Assembly: GCA_963791315.1 (NCBI GenBank)
Contig: CAWBRQ010000008.1
Span: forward strand, 1-64,000
Direction: 5' to 3'
DNA length: 64,000 nucleotides
From: JACCZX01 sp963791315
Lineage (GTDB): Bacteria > Pseudomonadota > Gammaproteobacteria > Burkholderiales > Burkholderiaceae_F
Made by a program: the position numbers and the translations under genes
The notes under the pieces: generated by a model
Databases searched by the model: none
Told to the model about the DNA's origin: nothing
Seen by the model: only the letters and a program-made list of their open reading frames with translations
Shown: piece after piece, positions 45,177 to 54,317 of the stretch
Layout: each line of letters begins with the position of its first letter
Numbering within the stretch: position 1 is the first letter of the stretch

Positions 45177-45664
45177 CAGCGATAACGCGCGTCGGCTGCC
45201 CGCGCGGCTGCAATTTCCTTTTCGTAGCGATCACCGATCGCGAGCAGCATCGGCTTGGTGTAGTACAGATCGCCGCGCTGCTCGCCGTGATACTCGAGGA
45301 TGTGTGTCTCAACTATCGAATCAACGGGGCAGCTTTCCTCGCACAACCCGCAGAAGATGCACTTGGTCAGATCGATGTCGTAGCGTGTCGTGCGGCGCGT
45401 ACCGTCTGCGCGCTGGTCTGATTCGATCGTGATTGCCAGCGCCGGGCAGACCGCTTCGCACAGCTTGCACGCGATGCACCGCTCTTCGCCGTTCGGATAG
45501 CGGCGCAGTGCGTGCAATCCCCGAAAGCGCGGACTGATCGGCGTTTTCTCTTCCGGATACTGGATCGTGATCTTGCGCGAGAACGCGTAACGCCCCGTCA
45601 GCGCAAGGCCCTTGACGAGCTCTCGCAACAGCAGGCTATCGAAGAATTCCCTGACGGCGCCCAT
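45176..45664 (-). CDS. nuoI: NADH-quinone oxidoreductase subunit I
   Basis: NuoI carries the N6a and N6b [4Fe-4S] clusters that pass electrons toward the quinone site. Both binding motifs are complete: ERCIACKLCEAVCPALAITI and KCIFCGLCEESCPVDSIVET. Length is 162 aa from the ATG at 45664 (MGAVREFFDSLLLREL); the frame open to 45712 overlaps the end of nuoH and is less likely. N-terminal FSRKITIQYPEEKTPISPRF is the usual membrane-associated stretch. Located 4 bp downstream of nuoH. Confidence 0.95.
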   Translation of the reverse strand: MGAVREFFDSLLLRELVKGLALTGRYAFSRKITIQYPEEKTPISPRFRGLHALRRYPNGEERCIACKLCEAVCPALAITIESDQRADGTRRTTRYDIDLTKCIFCGLCEESCPVDSIVETHILEYHGEQRGDLYYTKPMLLAIGDRYEKEIAAARAADARYR

Positions 45665-45668
45665 CAGC

Positions 45669-46764
45669 CTATCTGCTCCAGATATTCCAAGGCGTTTGCA
45701 TCCACACCGCAATCACGACCAGCCACACGAGTGTCAGCGGAATGAATATCTTCCAGCCAAGACGCATGATCTGGTCATAGCGGTAGCGGGGAAACGAAGC
45801 ACGGAACCAGATAAACAGCGAGACGACAAAAAACACTTTCGCAAAAAGCCAAAACCAGCCCGATAGGGAGCTGAGCAAAGGCGGCGTTTCGAATCCGAGC
45901 AATCGTCCAAGGTCGATCGGCGCCGCCCAACCACCCAGGAACATGATCGTCGCTACCGCCGACAGCAAAATCATGTTTGCGTATTCGGCCAGGAAGAAGA
46001 TCGCGAAGCTCATCCCCGAGTACTCGACCATGTGACCGGCGACGATTTCCGATTCGCCTTCTACAACGTCGAACGGATGCCGATTCGTCTCGGCAACGCT
46101 CGACACTACATAGATCACGAACAGCGGCAGCAGCGGCAGCCAGTTCCAGGACAGGAAGGTCAAGGCCCATTGATGCGAACTTCCCGGTGTTCTGGCTGGC
46201 CACGATCTGCGTCAGGTTCAACGTGCCGGCTACCATCAGCACCGTCACCAGCACGAAGCCCATGCCGATCTCATAGCTGACCATTTGCGCGGCGGCGCGC
46301 ATCGCACCGAGAAACGCATACTTCGAGTTCGAAGCCCAGCCGGCGATGATGACACCGTAGACGCCCACGGACGTGATCGCCATGACGAACAGCAGGCCGG
46401 CGTTGATGTCGGCCAGCACGATGCCCGGGCTGAATGGAATGACTGCCCATGCCGCAAGCGCAGGCATCAGGATGACGACCGGCGCAAGAAAGAACAGCGA
46501 TTTGTCCGATTGCGATGGTGTGATGATCTCTTTGGTGAGCAGCTTGAACGCATCGGCAATCGGCTGCAGCAACCCCAGTGGGCCGACGCGATTCGGGCCC
46601 ATGCGAATGTGGAACCAGCCAATCAGGCGGCGCTCCCATAGCGTCAGGTAGGCAACCAATCCAAGAATCGGCAGCACAATCGCCGTGATTTTTGCGAGTG
46701 ACCACACGATCGGCCATGCCGACCCAAGCGTCTGGCTGCCGAAGCTGGTGATCGCGTCCATCAT
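45669..46764 (-). CDS. nuoH: NADH-quinone oxidoreductase subunit H (frameshifted)
   Basis: NuoH forms most of the quinone chamber at the junction of the complex I arms. About 364 codons with eight helices. First segment: LWERRLIGWFHIRMGPNRVG and PLGLLQPIADAFKLLTKEII. After a shift near 46160 the second: ETNRHPFDVVEGESEIVAGH with the acidic loop, and MSFAIFFLAEYANMILLSAV, ending PWNIWSR. The shift lies between FASMGL and TFLSWNWLPLLP. The ATG at 46764 overlaps nuoG by 4 bp. The first frame continues for a further 130 codons of non-family sequence, which is a shadow. Confidence 0.93.
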
Positions 46765-49082
46765 GCGCGTTCCAGCGTGATCGGACCAAACATTGCGCCG
46801 AGCGTTGCGGTGGATTCATGGGCGGCCGACACATGCACGACGCCGTCGGCAATCGACTCGTCGAGCGCGACTTCGAGCAGCGCGGATGTATCTGCCTGCT
46901 GCACACGCACTTTGTCTCCGGCGGCGACGCCGAATGACCGCAGCGTGCGCTCATTCGCGCGCGCCTTCGGCGGTCGCGCATCATGGGTTGCCTGCAGAGG
47001 CGGTGAGCGGCGAACTATCGCGTCACTGAAATAGATCGGAACATCCGCAATCCTCTCCGCCGCGCTCGCCGTGCTCTGCGCGCGCGCAGGCGCGATCGAA
47101 GTTTCATTCGAGAGCATCGCACTCAGATCGCCGGGCACTGCTTCGCTGCGAACCTGATCGGACGTTTCGTACTCGAAGCCTCCGAGGCCGAGCAGATTGC
47201 CGAGAACGCGCAGCACTTTCCAACCAGGCCGCGCTTCACCTGCCGGGCGTACGGTGCCGTTGAAGCTCTGAACGCGGCCTTCACAGTTGACAAACGTGCC
47301 GGCAGTTTCGGTAAACGGTGTGATCGGCAGGATTACGTCTGCATAGTCGAGCGCACCGTTGCGATAAACAGAACACGCAATCACGGTCTCCGCCGCCAGC
47401 AGCGCTTGCGCGGCAACAGCGGGGTTGGCAACGTCGTAATCGGGCTCTACGTTCCACAACAAATACGCCTTGCGCGGCTGCTCCAGCATTTCACGGGCAG
47501 ATAAGCCGCCCTGCTTTGGATACGCGCCGACTAGATAGCCTCCGACGGTATTGGCGCCCTCCGTCAGCACACCGACCGTTGCACCAGTCGCCTTGGCAAT
47601 CCACTGTGTCCATGCGCGAAGCTGCGCGGATTGCGGATGCTGTATCGCGGCGTTGCCGAGCAAGATCGCTTTACGCTCGCCGCTTATCAGTGATGCCGCG
47701 ATCGCTTTGGCCTTTTCGCCCGCAGAAACTCCGTCAATCGGTGCTGGGATGCCGCGTTCGCCTGCAATCGCAACGGCGATTTCGCTCAGCGCCTGAATCC
47801 ACTCGCTCGGCCGCACGATGTGTTTGTTTGCGACCGGCATCAACAGATCGGAATCGACCGCATGCAACACGCTCACTTTGCAGCCGCGCTTGGTCGCTGC
47901 CCGCAATCGCGCCGACAACAGCGGTTGATCCTTGCGCAAGGATGAACCCACGAGCAACACGCTGTTCAACATGCTGACATCGGCGATCTTCATTCCAAGC
48001 CAGGGCACGCCCGCTGCGGAAGCCTCGCCTGAAAAGTCTGATTGGCGCAAACGGAAATCGATATTGTCCGAACCAAGCCCGCGCGTCAGCTTCGTCAGCA
48101 GATGCAATTCTTCGAGCGTGCTGCCCGGCGAAGCAAGAGCGCCGATACCTGCGCCGCCGTGGTCGGTCTTCACTTGAGCCAGCGCCGAAGCGACGTACTC
48201 CAGAGCGACGGTCCAGTCGACCTCGCTCCATTGGCCGCCCTGTTTCAGCATCGGTCGCAGCAAACGATCCGGCGCGTTCAACCCCTCATAGGAGAATCGG
48301 TCGCGATCGGACAACCAGCATTCGTTGACTTCTTCGTTCTCGAACGGCAGAACCCGCATCACCTCGTTGTTCTTGACCTGCACGATCAGATTCGAGCCCA
48401 GTGAGTCGTGCGGGCTGATCGACTTGCGGCGCGACAGCTCCCACGAGCGAGCTTCATAGCGAAACGGCTTGCTGGTCAGCGCGCCCACCGGGCACAGATC
48501 GATCATGTTGCCCGACAGCTCAGAGTCGACCGAGTTGCCGACGAAGCTCAGTATTTCGGCGTGCTCGCCGCGGCCCGCCATGCCGAGCTCCATGATGCCG
48601 GCGACTTCCTGTCCAAAGCGCACGCAGCGTGTGCAATGAATGCAGCGCGTCATCTCCTCTGCGGAGATCAACGGTCCCATGCTCTTGTGAAACACGACGC
48701 GCTTGGGTTCCGTATACCGGCTCGCTGAGCCACCGTAGCCGACAGCAAGATCCTGCAACTGGCATTCACCGCCCTGATCGCAAATCGGGCAATCGAGCGG
48801 ATGATTGATCAGCAAGAACTCCATCACCGAGTTTTGCGCCTGCTTCGCGTAGGCCGACTGCGTGCGCGCGATCATGCCCTTCGCGACTGGCGTGGCACAT
48901 GCTGGCAAAGGTTTCGGTGCTTTCTCGACTTCGACCAGACACATGCGGCAATTCGCCGCGATCGTCAGCTTCTTGTGATAACAAAAGTGCGGAACATAAA
49001 TTCCGAGGCGGTTGGCAGCTTCCATCAGCATGCTGCCTTCGGGTACCTCGACTTTTCTACCGTCGATTTCGACTTCGATCAC
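46761..49082 (-). CDS. nuoG: NADH-quinone oxidoreductase subunit G
   Basis: NuoG is the largest peripheral subunit, with several iron–sulphur clusters on a molybdopterin-oxidoreductase-like scaffold. The 773-aa product shows the [2Fe-2S] ferredoxin-like N-terminus (VPHFCYHKK, NCRMCLVEVEKAPK), the His/Cys motif (HPLDCPICDQGGECQLQDLA) and the paired cysteines of MTRCIHCTRCVRFGQEVAGI. The rest is the inactive molybdopterin-like domain. The ATG at 49082 overlaps the nuoF stop by 4 bp. Intact. Confidence 0.95.
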   Translation of the reverse strand: MIEVEIDGRKVEVPEGSMLMEAANRLGIYVPHFCYHKKLTIAANCRMCLVEVEKAPKPLPACATPVAKGMIARTQSAYAKQAQNSVMEFLLINHPLDCPICDQGGECQLQDLAVGYGGSASRYTEPKRVVFHKSMGPLISAEEMTRCIHCTRCVRFGQEVAGIMELGMAGRGEHAEILSFVGNSVDSELSGNMIDLCPVGALTSKPFRYEARSWELSRRKSISPHDSLGSNLIVQVKNNEVMRVLPFENEEVNECWLSDRDRFSYEGLNAPDRLLRPMLKQGGQWSEVDWTVALEYVASALAQVKTDHGGAGIGALASPGSTLEELHLLTKLTRGLGSDNIDFRLRQSDFSGEASAAGVPWLGMKIADVSMLNSVLLVGSSLRKDQPLLSARLRAATKRGCKVSVLHAVDSDLLMPVANKHIVRPSEWIQALSEIAVAIAGERGIPAPIDGVSAGEKAKAIAASLISGERKAILLGNAAIQHPQSAQLRAWTQWIAKATGATVGVLTEGANTVGGYLVGAYPKQGGLSAREMLEQPRKAYLLWNVEPDYDVANPAVAAQALLAAETVIACSVYRNGALDYADVILPITPFTETAGTFVNCEGRVQSFNGTVRPAGEARPGWKVLRVLGNLLGLGGFEYETSDQVRSEAVPGDLSAMLSNETSIAPARAQSTASAAERIADVPIYFSDAIVRRSPPLQATHDARPPKARANERTLRSFGVAAGDKVRVQQADTSALLEVALDESIADGVVHVSAAHESTATLGAMFGPITLERA

Positions 49083-50386
49083 TGAACGGCCTCCGGCACG
49101 AGGCAGCGTCCGTGCTTGATGTGGTGCTCGAACTCGGCCCGATAGTGCTTGACGAACGCGCGCACCGGCATCGCGGCTGCATCACCGAGCGCGCAGATCG
49201 TCCTGCCTTGAATGTTGTCGGCCAACGAGTTCAACAGGTCGAGATCCTCAGGTCGCCCTTCGCTGTGCTCGATTCGATGAATGATTCGATACAGCCAACC
49301 TGTCCCTTCACGACACGGTGTGCACTGACCACAGCTTTCCTCGAAATAGAAATAGGCGAGCCGTTCAGCGGCCTTGACCATACAGCGCGTCTCGTCCATC
49401 ACGATCACCGCTCCGGAACCGAGCATCGAGCCGACTTTCGCGATCGAGTCGTAGTCCATGTCGGTCGCCATCATGACGTCGCCTGGCACAACCGGCATCG
49501 ACGAACCGCCGGGAATCACACCCTTGATCTTTTTTCCATCGCGCATGCCACCGGCGAGCTCGAGCAACTGCGCAAAGGGTGTTCCGAGCGGGACTTCGTA
49601 GTTGCCTGGATACGTCACGTCGCCTGACACTGAGAATATCTTGGTGCCGCCATTGTTCTGGCGGCCGATTTCGAGAAACTTGTCGCCGCCGTGGGTGATG
49701 ATGAACGGCACTGCGGCGAACGTTTCGGTGTTGTTGATCGTCGTTGGCTTGCCGTACAAACCATAGCTCGCCGGAAACGGGGGTTTGAAGCGCGGCATCC
49801 CCTTCTTGCCCTCGAGCGATTCGAGCAGCGCCGTTTCTTCGCCGCAGATGTACGCGCCATAGCCGTGCACCGCGTGCAGCTCGAACGAGTATTCGGAGCC
49901 GAGAATTTTTGAGCCAAGGTAGCCGGCGTCGCGCGCTTCGGCGAGCGCTTCTTCGAACCGCTCGTACTCCGCCCACGTTTCACCGTGGATGTAGTTGTAG
50001 CCAACCGAAATTCCCATCGCATAGGCGGCGATCGCCATGCCTTCGATGACGATGTGTGGGTTGTAGCGAAGGATGTCGCGATCCTTGAACGTGCCGGGCT
50101 CACCCTCGTCTGAATTGCAGACCAGATATTTCTGCCCCGCGTATTGCCGCGGCATGAAACTCCATTTAAGTCCGGTCGGAAAACCTGCACCGCCGCGGCC
50201 ACGCAACGCCGACTTTTTCACTTCTGCAATGACGGCGTCGGGTGTCAGCTTGTCGTCAAGGACCTTGCGCAGCGCCTGATAGCCGCCGCGCTCCAAGTAC
50301 CCCTTCAAGCCCCAGTTGTTGCCGTCGAGCCCGGAAAGAATCATCGGGTTCAGATGGCGACCATGAAAACAAGTCTGCAGGCTCAT
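49079..50386 (-). CDS. nuoF: NADH-quinone oxidoreductase subunit F
   Basis: NuoF binds NADH and FMN and carries cluster N3, the entry point of electrons in complex I. The 435-aa product shows the glycine-rich NADH/FMN motifs SALRGRGGAGFPTGLKWSFM and GAYICGEETALLESLEGKKG, and the cluster cysteines ESCGQCTPCREG. Start ATG at 50386 overlaps the nuoE stop by 4 bp. The ORF is intact. Confidence 0.96.
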   Translation of the reverse strand: MSLQTCFHGRHLNPMILSGLDGNNWGLKGYLERGGYQALRKVLDDKLTPDAVIAEVKKSALRGRGGAGFPTGLKWSFMPRQYAGQKYLVCNSDEGEPGTFKDRDILRYNPHIVIEGMAIAAYAMGISVGYNYIHGETWAEYERFEEALAEARDAGYLGSKILGSEYSFELHAVHGYGAYICGEETALLESLEGKKGMPRFKPPFPASYGLYGKPTTINNTETFAAVPFIITHGGDKFLEIGRQNNGGTKIFSVSGDVTYPGNYEVPLGTPFAQLLELAGGMRDGKKIKGVIPGGSSMPVVPGDVMMATDMDYDSIAKVGSMLGSGAVIVMDETRCMVKAAERLAYFYFEESCGQCTPCREGTGWLYRIIHRIEHSEGRPEDLDLLNSLADNIQGRTICALGDAAAMPVRAFVKHYRAEFEHHIKHGRCLVPEAVQ

Positions 50387-50895
50387 CTTGCCGCCAGCTC
50401 TAGTTCAGACAGCAGCGCGTCGAGCTTCTCGTTGCTCATAAAGCTTTCCATGCGCTTGTTATTGACCAGCAGCACGGGCGCGTCGCCACACGCACCAAAG
50501 CACTCGCCCTCTTTCAGAGTGAACGCACCGTCGGCGGTCGTTTCGTTGAAGCCGACGCCCAGCCGTCGCTTTAGATGCTCGGCAGCGCGTGTTGCGCCCG
50601 ACAGCGCGCACGGTAGATTGGTGCAGATCGCAATTTTGTGGCGACCGATAGGCTGCAGGTTGTACATGCTGTAGAACGTCGCGACTTCGAAGACCGCGAT
50701 CGGCGGCATCCCCAGATAGTCAGCGACTTCTTCGATCGCTTCCTTCGGCAGCCAGCCGAGCTCGTCCTGCGCAATCGCCAGCGCAGCCATCACAGCGGAG
50801 CGGCGCTGCTCGGCGGGAAACTTCAATGCTTCGCGATCGATCCGACGATATGCGTCGGAAGACAGCAAAAGCTTCGGTTGAGGAACCGCGCTCAT
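50383..50895 (-). CDS. nuoE: NADH-quinone oxidoreductase subunit E
   Basis: NuoE holds the thioredoxin-fold [2Fe-2S] cluster N1a. The 170-aa product has the four ligands in ICTNLPCALSG and GECFGACGDAPVLLVN. AIEEVADYLGMPPIAVFEVA and TFYSMYNLQP are typical of the N-terminal helical part. I take the ATG at 50895 (MSAVPQPKLLLSSDAYRRID), which has GGGGGC five bases upstream; the frame open to 51039 is a reading through the upstream intercistronic repeat and nuoD. Separated from nuoD by 88 bp, the largest gap inside the nuo operon. Confidence 0.95.
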   Translation of the reverse strand: MSAVPQPKLLLSSDAYRRIDREALKFPAEQRRSAVMAALAIAQDELGWLPKEAIEEVADYLGMPPIAVFEVATFYSMYNLQPIGRHKIAICTNLPCALSGATRAAEHLKRRLGVGFNETTADGAFTLKEGECFGACGDAPVLLVNNKRMESFMSNEKLDALLSELELAAR

Positions 50896-50986
50896 GTTTG
50901 CCCCCGGCGGCGCCGAGCGCCGGTGCCCCGAAGGGAGAGCGAGCGCCTTGGGAGCGAGTGCCTTGGGAGCGGCCCGGCGGCGCTCA
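50896..50986 (-). repeat. Intercistronic repeat between nuoD and nuoE (copy 2)
   Basis: In the transcribed direction this 91-nt element begins TGAGCGC, the TGA being the nuoD stop, continues CCGGGCCGCTCCCAAGG, has a CTCCCTTCGGGGCACC hairpin, and ends GGGGGCAAAC before the nuoE ATG. It matches the pyrG–kdsA spacer in order and in both ends. It also holds two 15-nt tandem units at 50937–50966 with one mismatch. Confidence 0.65.
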
Positions 50987-52237
50987 TCGATCGATCTCTC
51001 CGAACACGATGTCCTGCGTGCCAATGATCGTGACCGCATCGGCGATCATGTGACCGCGAGCCATTTCGTCGAGCGACTGTAGATGCGGAAAGCCGGCCGC
51101 ACGGATCTTCAAGCGGTACGGTTTATTGGCCCCATCCGAAATTAGATAGATCCCGAACTCACCTTTGGGATGTTCGACCGCAGCGTAGACCTCGCCCGGC
51201 GGCACGTGAAAACCCTCGGTAAACAGCTTGAAGTGATGGATCAGGTCTTCCATGCCCGTCTTCATATCGATTCGCGACGGCGGGGCGACCTTGTGGTCAT
51301 CGGTCATCACCGGGCCGGGGTTCGCGCGCAACCACGCAATGCACTGCTTGATGATCGAATTGCTCTGACGCATCTCGGCAACGCGTACGAGGTAACGGTC
51401 ATAGCAGTCGCCGTTCTTGCCAATCGGAATCGCAAACTCGAGTTTGTCGTACACCTCGTACGGCTGCTTGCGGCGCAAATCCCATTCGATTCCAGAGCCG
51501 CGCAGCATCGGGCCGGTGAAGCCGAGCTGCAACGCGCGCTCGGGTGATACGACACCGATGCCGACCAGACGCTGCTTCCAGATCCGATTATCGGTCAGCA
51601 ACGTTTCATATTCATCGACGTGCCCCGGAAACCGATTCGTGAAGTCTTCGATGAAGTCGAGCAGCGAGCCCTGCCGGTTCTCGTTGAGCCGCTTGATGTC
51701 CTGCTCGCTGCGATATTTGGTGTTCTTATGTTGCGGCATCGCATCGGGTAAGTCGCGATATACGCCGCCGGGCCGGTAGTAGGCCGCGTGCATACGCGCA
51801 CCGGACACGGCTTCATACATGTCCATCAGGTCTTCGCGCTCGCGAAACGCGTACAGGAACACCGCCATTGCGCCGACGTCGAGCCCGTGGGCACCAATCC
51901 ACAGCAGGTGATTCATCAGCCGCGTCAGCTCGTCGAACATCACGCGGATGTATTGCGCGCGAATCGGCACTTCGACGCCGAGCAGCTTCTCGATCGCCAT
52001 CACGTATGCGTGCTCATTGCACATCATCGACACGTAATCGAGCCGGTCCATGTACGGTACCGATTGCAAATACGTGCGCGTCTCTGCGAGCTTTTCGGTC
52101 GCGCGATGCAAGAGACCGATATGCGGATCGGCGCGCTCGATCACCTCGCCATCGAGCTCGAGCACCAATCGCAGCACGCCATGCGCCGCGGGATGCTGCG
52201 GACCGAAGTTGAGCGTGTAATTCTTGATCTCGGCCAT
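50984..52237 (-). CDS. nuoD: NADH-quinone oxidoreductase subunit D
   Basis: NuoD is the 49-kDa-type subunit that helps form the quinone site. The 417-aa product is intact and contains NFGPQHPAAHGVLRLVLELD, HIGLLHRATEKLAETRTYLQ, MCNEHAYVMAIEKLLGVEVP, FTGPMLRGSGIEWDLRR and GEFGIYLISDGANKPYRLKI. As usual it has no cluster cysteines. The ATG at 52237 shares a base with the nuoC stop. Its own stop codon lies at the edge of the intercistronic repeat. Confidence 0.96.
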   Translation of the reverse strand: MAEIKNYTLNFGPQHPAAHGVLRLVLELDGEVIERADPHIGLLHRATEKLAETRTYLQSVPYMDRLDYVSMMCNEHAYVMAIEKLLGVEVPIRAQYIRVMFDELTRLMNHLLWIGAHGLDVGAMAVFLYAFREREDLMDMYEAVSGARMHAAYYRPGGVYRDLPDAMPQHKNTKYRSEQDIKRLNENRQGSLLDFIEDFTNRFPGHVDEYETLLTDNRIWKQRLVGIGVVSPERALQLGFTGPMLRGSGIEWDLRRKQPYEVYDKLEFAIPIGKNGDCYDRYLVRVAEMRQSNSIIKQCIAWLRANPGPVMTDDHKVAPPSRIDMKTGMEDLIHHFKLFTEGFHVPPGEVYAAVEHPKGEFGIYLISDGANKPYRLKIRAAGFPHLQSLDEMARGHMIADAVTIIGTQDIVFGEIDR

Positions 52238-52836
52238 TACTTGCGCCCCTGGCCGTAGTTCTCTTCGCGAATCACGCGCGGCACGATCTCGCGCGGCTCG
52301 ATCGTCACCGGCTGATAGATCACCCGCTTCTGCTCGGGGTCATACCGCATCTCGACATAACCCGAGATCGGAAAGTCCTTGCGAAACGGATGGCCGACGA
52401 AGCCATAGTCGGTCAACAGACGGCGCAGATCGGGATGACCTTCGAACACGATCCCGTACAGATCGAATGCTTCGCGTTCGAACCAATTGGCAGCGGCCCA
52501 GATACCCGTGACCGATTCCACTAACGGCAAATCGTCATCGGCACAGAATGAACGTACGCGCACGCGCCAGTTATGCGTAAGCGACAGCAGATGCATTACC
52601 ACCGCGTAACGCGCGCCGTCCCACGCGCCCTCGCCATACGAGAAGTAATCGACACCGCACAGGTCGATCAATTGCTCGAACGCCAGCGCACGGTCGTCGC
52701 GCAAGGCACGGGCAACCGACAAATGATCCTGCCCTTTGATGACAATCGTCACTTCATCGAGGGCAACAACGACGGTCTGCAGCCGATCGCCCAGTACCGA
52801 CCTCAAACGTTCGGACAGTTCGTCCAGCGGGTTCAT
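52237..52836 (-). CDS. nuoC: NADH-quinone oxidoreductase subunit C
   Basis: NuoC is the 30-kDa-type peripheral subunit, 199 aa. Diagnostic sequence: IDLCGVDYFSY near the middle, and NWFEREAFDLYGIVFEGHPD followed by LRRLLTDYGFVGHPFRKDFP. Two starts are possible, the ATG at 52836 and a GTG one codon earlier at 52839; both overlap the nuoB stop, so coupling is likely. The C-terminus ends GQGRK. Confidence 0.95.
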   Translation of the reverse strand: MNPLDELSERLRSVLGDRLQTVVVALDEVTIVIKGQDHLSVARALRDDRALAFEQLIDLCGVDYFSYGEGAWDGARYAVVMHLLSLTHNWRVRVRSFCADDDLPLVESVTGIWAAANWFEREAFDLYGIVFEGHPDLRRLLTDYGFVGHPFRKDFPISGYVEMRYDPEQKRVIYQPVTIEPREIVPRVIREENYGQGRK

Positions 52837-53312
52837 CACCGGGCTATGGTGTTAGTGCGACGAATCTTGTTCTGCAACTGGATGATTCCGTAGATCAGCG
52901 CTTCCGCCGTCGGCGGACACCCCGGCACGTAGACATCGACCGGCACAATCCTGTCGCAGCCCCGAACGACCGAGTAGCTGTAGTGGTAGTAGCCGCCACC
53001 GTTGGCGCAGGAACCCATGCTGATCACCCAGCGCGGCTCAGCCATCTGGTCGTAGACCTTGCGCAACGCAGGCGCCATCTTGTTGCACAGCGTGCCCGCC
53101 ACGATCATCAGATCCGACTGACGCGGACTCGGACGGAAGAAGATACCGAAGCGATCGAGGTCATAACGCGCAGCGCCGGCGTGCATCATCTCAACCGCAC
53201 AGCACGCAAGGCCGAACGTCATCGGCCATAGCGAACCCGTCTTCGACCAGTTCAGCACTTTGTCGACACTGGTCGTGACGAAACCCTCGTTCAGGTGACC
53301 TTCAAGAGCCAT
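52836..53312 (-). CDS. nuoB: NADH-quinone oxidoreductase subunit B
   Basis: NuoB carries cluster N2, which donates electrons to ubiquinone. The 158-aa product has all ligands: the adjacent cysteines in TFGLACCAVEMMH, the third in SMGSCANGGGYYHYSYSVVR and the fourth in VYVPGCPPTAEALIYGI. Start ATG at 53312, three bases after the nuoA stop. The ORF is intact. Confidence 0.96.
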   Translation of the reverse strand: MALEGHLNEGFVTTSVDKVLNWSKTGSLWPMTFGLACCAVEMMHAGAARYDLDRFGIFFRPSPRQSDLMIVAGTLCNKMAPALRKVYDQMAEPRWVISMGSCANGGGYYHYSYSVVRGCDRIVPVDVYVPGCPPTAEALIYGIIQLQNKIRRTNTIAR

Positions 53313-53315
53313 TGC

Positions 53316-53681
53316 TCATTCCCAGTCCAGCGCGCCTTTTTTCCACTCGTAGATGAAGCCGACCGTCAGAATGGCAAGAAACAACATCATCCCCCAGAAG
53401 CCCGCGCTCCAGGCGCCAAGATCTCCGAGCACGACTCCCCACGGAAAGAGAAAGGCGATTTCAAGGTCAAAGATGATGAACAGGATCGCAACTAGGTAAT
53501 ACCGCACGTCGAACTTCATGCGCGCATCTTCGAATGCCTCGAACCCGCACTCATACGGAGACAACTTTTCAGGGTCGGGGTTGCGGGGACCTAGCACTGC
53601 GCCGAGCAACAACGGTGCCGCCCCAATTGCAAGGCCAACCAGTATGAACAGCAAGATCGGAAGGTAGTTTTCGAGAATCAC
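53316..53681 (-). CDS. nuoA: NADH-quinone oxidoreductase subunit A
   Basis: NuoA is a small three-helix membrane subunit near the quinone site. About 121 aa. Conserved: PEKLSPYECGFEAFEDARMK, FDVRYYLVAILFIIFDLEIA and FLFPWGVVL. I choose the GTG at 53681 (reading VILENYLPILLFILVG) as the start; the frame remains open to 53744 but that part lies in the tRNA-Leu gene. First gene of the nuo operon, 18 bp after the tRNA. Confidence 0.94.
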   Translation of the reverse strand: MILENYLPILLFILVGLAIGAAPLLLGAVLGPRNPDPEKLSPYECGFEAFEDARMKFDVRYYLVAILFIIFDLEIAFLFPWGVVLGDLGAWSAGFWGMMLFLAILTVGFIYEWKKGALDWE

Positions 53682-53699
53682 TGTGTGGCTTGCCCTGCG

Positions 53700-53784
53700 T
53701 GGTGCCCACGGGGAGACTCGAACTCCCACGGCTTTCGCCGCCACCCCCTCAAGATGGTGTGTCTACCAATTCCACCACGTGGGC
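53700..53784 (-). tRNA. tRNA-Leu (anticodon GAG)
   Basis: An 85-nt gene including an encoded CCA. The acceptor stem pairs GCCCACG with CGTGGGC, the D-arm is TGGTGGAATTGGTAGACA, the anticodon loop TTGAGGG gives GAG, there is a long variable arm (GGCGGCGAAAGCC), and the T-arm reads GGGAGTTCGAGTCTCCC. It lies between secG and nuoA, a placement common in Betaproteobacteria. Confidence 0.95.
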
Positions 53785-53860
53785 AGTGGAAATCCCGTCA
53801 GATTCTACTGAACTCGGGACTTACTTTCGCACACCTGCTTCGCGCGCTTACTTGGGAATG

Positions 53861-54289
53861 TCAGCTCGGCTTCGCCGGAGCGTCTGTCGTTGCCGGAGCT
53901 GGCGCCGGCACCGCAGGAACGGCTGCCGCGGGAGCGCTCTGCGGCGCCTGACCGCTGGGCGTCGGAATGTCTTTCGGCGTTGGCACAGGCGCAGGGGTCG
54001 TCGCGGGCACTGTTCCCATCACGCCGCCGGTATCCGACGCCGGCCGCTTGATTGCGGTACCGGTGTACGCCAAGCCCAGAGTCGCCAGAAAAAAGATCGT
54101 CGCCACGACGCCGGTACTGCGCGACAGAAAGTTCGCCGAACCGGTTGCGCCGAACAAGCTGCCCGAGGCTCCGCCGCCGAATGCCGCTCCCATGTCCGCA
54201 CCTTTGCCGTGCTGAAGCAACACCAGCACGATGACCGCAATCGCCGCGATGACCTGCACAACGATCAGCAATGTAGTTAACCAAGCCAT
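53861..54289 (-). CDS. secG: Preprotein translocase subunit SecG
   Basis: SecG is an accessory subunit of the SecYEG channel. The 142-aa product starts at the ATG at 54289 (MAWLTTLLIVVQVIAAIAVI), has two membrane helices and the conserved loop LLQHGKGADMGAAFGGGASG followed by SLFGATGSANFLSRST. The C-terminus is an Ala/Pro-rich tail with repeated PAPVPTP- and PAPAPA-like pieces, common in betaproteobacterial SecG. Between tpiA and tRNA-Leu. Confidence 0.94.
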   Translation of the reverse strand: MAWLTTLLIVVQVIAAIAVIVLVLLQHGKGADMGAAFGGGASGSLFGATGSANFLSRSTGVVATIFFLATLGLAYTGTAIKRPASDTGGVMGTVPATTPAPVPTPKDIPTPSGQAPQSAPAAAVPAVPAPAPATTDAPAKPS

Positions 54290-54317
54290 TTTGAAACCCT
54301 TCTTTGATTGTCCGATG

